A stretch of 64,000 nucleotides of DNA from positions 62,001 to 126,000 of the forward strand of contig DKCO01000053.1 in the NCBI GenBank assembly GCA_002452215.1. Reading direction: 5' to 3'. This stretch comes from Spirochaetales bacterium UBA6872 (lineage in GTDB: Bacteria; Spirochaetota; Spirochaetia; Sphaerochaetales; Sphaerochaetaceae). The position numbers were made by a program, and so were the translations under genes. Below the pieces are notes generated by a model that saw nothing but the letters and a program-made list of their open reading frames with translations, ran no database searches and was not told where the DNA came from. Within the stretch, counting starts at the first letter, position 1; every line of letters starts with the position of its first letter. Shown here in pieces: positions 61,335 to 64,000 of this stretch.

Positions 61335-62525
61335 TCAACTAGCTCTATATCGATTTTTTTGCTCAACTCTAAAATTGTAGATTACTTTGACAACGATCAA
61401 GAGCAGAAGACAAATCAGAGCGACAAAGATAGTTGCCATTCCTGTTTTTATACCATAGTCTTGAGCAACATGGCCTATTACAATTGGCATTATGATTGAG
61501 CCTAGAGTTGCGACAGCAAGACATGTTCCTGTTGCTATCGTGCTTTTGTTGAACTTCTTCTCTTGAGTTCCAAGTGTCGTCGGATAAATCCCACTCATTG
61601 AAAGTCCTACTCCCAAGATTCCCAAAAAGATCAATATTGCATTGGATGATAGTATTATAAGAGTGTAGAACCCTGTTAACATCAGAGCAAGAATCAAAAT
61701 CAAGATACTCTTGTTCATCTTTGAAGCTATATATGCACAAAGGAGCCTTCCAATTAAAATCGTCACCCAAAGGCATGATGCCATCAAATTCGAAATTCCT
61801 GATGAGAAAATTCCGCTATCCTTCAAATATGTAACAAGCCAATTCATCAAAGATGCTTCACAACAAAGATAGAAGAACAAGATAAATGTATTAAGCCAGA
61901 AACTGAATGCTAAAGGAATCGTAGCCTCATCCTTCTCCTTCTTTGTAGGGCTGTTTTCCAATCTCGATCTCATAATCATAAATAGGGAAAAAGCCATGAA
62001 CAAAGAGATAGTAACAAGAGGAATCCTCCACCTCTCTGGGCCAAGCGATGCCACCACCGATGGAGAGATAACAGCACCAATGGCAAATGTAGCATGCAAG
62101 AGATTAAGACCAGCTATCTTATTGCTAGCATATTGTCCTACTATCACATTTGTGATATTTGACATCGTTCCCCTTCCTACACCAGCAAGGACAAAAGCCA
62201 ACAAAAGGACAAATGGATTTCCAGTGATAGCAATCAACAAAAGACCCAAAACTATGCCCGAGCCAAGGATAACAGTTGAATTCTTTCTTCCAATTGCATA
62301 TGGCAAGAAGCCAGAAAGCAAAACAGCGCAAAGGTTCCCTATTTGGTTGACAGATGAAAGCAGGCCTTGAAAGCTGTAATCAAAACCATATGACTCTCTG
62401 ATATAAGGAAGCACACATCCAAGAACATTCGCCATCATCCCAGAACAGAAAAAAGCAAAATAAGCACAATATAGCAATGGAGCATCATCTTTATCTACTC
62501 CAAGAAACCGCTTGATGGAAAACAT
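61335..62525 (-). CDS. Major facilitator superfamily transporter
   Basis: A 396-residue membrane protein with about twelve hydrophobic segments and an MFS-type layout (FSSVNQIGNLCAVLLSGFLPYAIGRKNS near loop 2-3; LNLLHATFAIGAVISP). It resembles sugar/cation symporters of the fucose/glucose permease group by general pattern. GGGGG precedes ATG. Substrate unknown. Confidence 0.8.
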   Translation of the reverse strand: MFSIKRFLGVDKDDAPLLYCAYFAFFCSGMMANVLGCVLPYIRESYGFDYSFQGLLSSVNQIGNLCAVLLSGFLPYAIGRKNSTVILGSGIVLGLLLIAITGNPFVLLLAFVLAGVGRGTMSNITNVIVGQYASNKIAGLNLLHATFAIGAVISPSVVASLGPERWRIPLVTISLFMAFSLFMIMRSRLENSPTKKEKDEATIPLAFSFWLNTFILFFYLCCEASLMNWLVTYLKDSGIFSSGISNLMASCLWVTILIGRLLCAYIASKMNKSILILILALMLTGFYTLIILSSNAILIFLGILGVGLSMSGIYPTTLGTQEKKFNKSTIATGTCLAVATLGSIIMPIVIGHVAQDYGIKTGMATIFVALICLLLLIVVKVIYNFRVEQKNRYRAS

Positions 62526-62596
62526 ATATCCCCCTTAGATTAGAAAACCCTTTTCAAATATTAAATTGAGAATCGAAAGAAATATAAATGAAGAAT

Positions 62597-62722
62597 CTAC
62601 ATCCCCTTTGCCATCACAACAAACATTGCAATAGCTAGCACGATTGCTACAACCGATGCATGAACGACTTGCTTAAGCTTTGCTTTTTTCTTGATTTCTT
62701 CTTCGTTTTCAATTTTCGACAT
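62597..62722 (-). CDS. 41-residue single-helix membrane peptide
   Basis: Frame read by eye: MSKIENEEEIKKKAKLKQ followed by a membrane helix (VVHASVVAIVLAIAMFVVM) and AKGM. Charged cytosolic head plus one helix is a common small-membrane-protein layout. No ribosome binding site is seen; AT-rich TATTAT lies 10 nt before the ATG, hinting at a very short leader. It could be fortuitous. Confidence 0.45.
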   Translation of the reverse strand: MSKIENEEEIKKKAKLKQVVHASVVAIVLAIAMFVVMAKGM

Positions 62723-62812
62723 AACAATTCAAATAATACACAAAAAATGCACTAGACAAAAGAACCTAATTAAGGTAAATTTAATGAGCATTCAAATAAA
62801 ATGAATGATTAT

Positions 62813-62884
62813 GGGCAGTTAGCTCAGCGGGAGAGCATCGCCTTGACGTGGCGAGGGTCATAAGTTCAATCCTTATACTGCCCA
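62813..62884 (+). tRNA. tRNA-Val (GAC)
   Basis: Folds as a 72-nt cloverleaf: acceptor GGGCAGT with ACTGCCC, D stem GCTC/GAGC, anticodon stem TCGCC/GGCGA with loop TTGACGT (anticodon GAC), T stem ATAAG/CTTAT with loop TTCAATC. Discriminator A73; no encoded CCA. U8 is present, the site ThiI would thiolate. Confidence 0.97.
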
Positions 62885-62891
62885 CATTGAA

Positions 62892-62922
62892 GTCCTTGAA
62901 AAAGCAAGGGCTTTTATTTTTA
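62892..62922 (+). terminator. Terminator after tRNA-Val
   Basis: GTCCTTG and CAAGGGC form a 7-bp stem (one G-T pair) with a 6-nt loop, followed by TTTTATTTTT. Confidence 0.85.
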
Positions 62923-63036
62923 ACTCTAGGATTCTTTTTTCTTCACATAATCGATTTATTAAATACATCAAAGCTTGTAAATGAAAACAAATTCAACAAC
63001 TATCATTTAAGCTGATAAATAATCATGGAGGCTTAA

Positions 63037-64000
63037 ATGAAACATACGAAATTAATAACTTTGATTGTGTCACTAGTACTTGCTTCAAGCTTGTTCGCTG
63101 GCTCACTTTCAATTTCATCTATCTCTTTCTCTGATTCTCTTGGCAATCCAATAGAAAAAGATTACAACATCGAAAGCTACCTAGTAAGTGGAAAATACAT
63201 GCCAACATCATCCAAGATCGCAGGGCAATTCTCGAAAGAATTCTCTGAAATCCCAACAAAGATCGAGAATCTTGCAAATGGCGATAGTTGGAAAATAAAG
63301 ATTTATGCATATGACCAGAATGGAGACATCGTCGGACAATCAAATGAAGAAACTATTGCTATTGAAGATAATACAAGCTTTGAGCCAACAATTGTAGTAG
63401 ATGTGCCTACACTTACAATTGATCAAGCTTTAGTGAGAGTGCAAAACAATTATAAAGCTATCTCTGATCTATATGATGTCGAAAGTTATAAACTAAAACT
63501 GGAATCAAAGGATTCGACTTTGGAAGAGAACATATCATCATTCCCTTATACTTCAACATCAATCCTACCAGGTCGCTACATATTGACTCTAGAAGCTCTT
63601 GATTCAAATGGAAATACAATTGCAACCACTGGTCCTTTGACATTGATAATGAAGAATAAAGGCACAATCGAATCGTCTCTCGAGATGAATGTGAAAAAAA
63701 CTTCTCTTGATTTGTCTAGCGTTGGAACTTCTGAAGAGAATGGCTATCTGTATCTTGAAAGCCCAGAGAAATTCATGGTCGAGGCAAGCGTATCACCTAT
63801 CCAGAAAGACAAAGAAATATCCTATCAATGGTATATAACAAGCGATGGAAAATGGAAAAAGATCGAGGATGCAACATCAAGCACCATATCATACGTTGAT
63901 CTTGAAAGCTACATAGATAGCGACAAAGCTTTCTCGCTTCTTTGCAATCCAATAATCGACGGAACACTTTATAGAGGAAAAACAATAACACTAAATCCAG
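63037..64000 (+). CDS. Secreted surface protein, 5' part (runs off window)
   Basis: 321 residues visible with no stop. GGAGG lies 5 nt before ATG. Signal peptide MKHTKLITLIVSLVLASSLFA is followed by beta-rich sequence with repeated Ig-like/fibronectin-like units; the last one ends YQWYITSDGKWKKIEDATSS. No lipobox. Probably an exported, surface-exposed or adhesin-like protein; function unknown. Confidence 0.8.
   Translation, partial: MKHTKLITLIVSLVLASSLFAGSLSISSISFSDSLGNPIEKDYNIESYLVSGKYMPTSSKIAGQFSKEFSEIPTKIENLANGDSWKIKIYAYDQNGDIVGQSNEETIAIEDNTSFEPTIVVDVPTLTIDQALVRVQNNYKAISDLYDVESYKLKLESKDSTLEENISSFPYTSTSILPGRYILTLEALDSNGNTIATTGPLTLIMKNKGTIESSLEMNVKKTSLDLSSVGTSEENGYLYLESPEKFMVEASVSPIQKDKEISYQWYITSDGKWKKIEDATSSTISYVDLESYIDSDKAFSLLCNPIIDGTLYRGKTITLNP

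Noticed and set aside
1..64000. CRISPR arrays, insertion sequences, prophage or integrase genes
   Set aside because: No regularly spaced direct repeats, transposase or integrase motifs, or phage structural genes were seen in either strand.

Overview
The window (64 kb, AT-rich, no rRNA, CRISPR array or insertion sequence seen) looks like chromosome from an anaerobic, probably host-associated spirochaete of the Treponema/Sphaerochaeta type. This is inference, from a long eukaryote-like IleRS, several lipoproteins with a short spirochaete-like lipobox, many secreted or barrel-like proteins of no known family, a 2-hydroxyacyl-CoA dehydratase activase pair, a Na+-pump decarboxylase beta subunit and a maltodextrin ABC system. 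Most starts have clear AAGGAG-type ribosome binding sites, and I moved several starts accordingly.

Layout. 1-7.4 kb: end of hisS, a DEAH RNA helicase, aroB (reverse), then cysteine desulfurase-thiI-anion transporter. 7.5-11.7 kb: acyl-CoA dehydratase activase and its HgdB-like partner. 11.7-13.8 kb: a two-component system. 13.9-16.5 kb: a nitrate/sulfonate-type ABC transporter, divergent from a DUF3604 (PHP-like) protein. 18.3-24.3 kb (reverse): ileS, a lipoprotein, an FmdB zinc ribbon and trpS, plus a second lipoprotein.

24.7-34.6 kb is a five-gene defence island on the plus strand: SNF2-type helicase, DUF4391 protein, DUF1016/YhcG nuclease, type III methylase (mod) and type III restriction subunit (res). 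The genes overlap or are nearly contiguous. mod is split by a run of nine C that puts its N-terminus out of frame with the catalytic body; ten (or seven) C would restore one open frame. This looks like a phase-variable system caught in the OFF state. The DUF1016 gene carries a perfect 26-bp palindrome just after its start codon.

34.7-43.0 kb (reverse) is a seven-gene catabolic operon with its own LacI regulator and two matching operators: lacI, PFK, NagB-like deaminase, class II aldolase, TIM-like isomerase, LarA-like racemase/epimerase and a GH2 glycosidase. It amounts to a private sugar-phosphate cleavage route for a substrate I cannot name.

43-55.4 kb: a barrel-like secreted protein, small membrane proteins, a stand-alone DUF3320-like protein, a PLP enzyme next to thrC, a heterodimeric ABC exporter with one degenerate ATP site, a DUF1538 membrane protein paired with a tandem P-II-like protein, and OadB with a 54-residue OadG-like subunit. 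55.6-61.3 kb: maltodextrin operon (binding protein, two permeases, LacI regulator, malQ). 61.3-64 kb: an MFS transporter, a 41-residue membrane peptide, tRNA-Val(GAC) and the start of a secreted surface protein that runs off the window.
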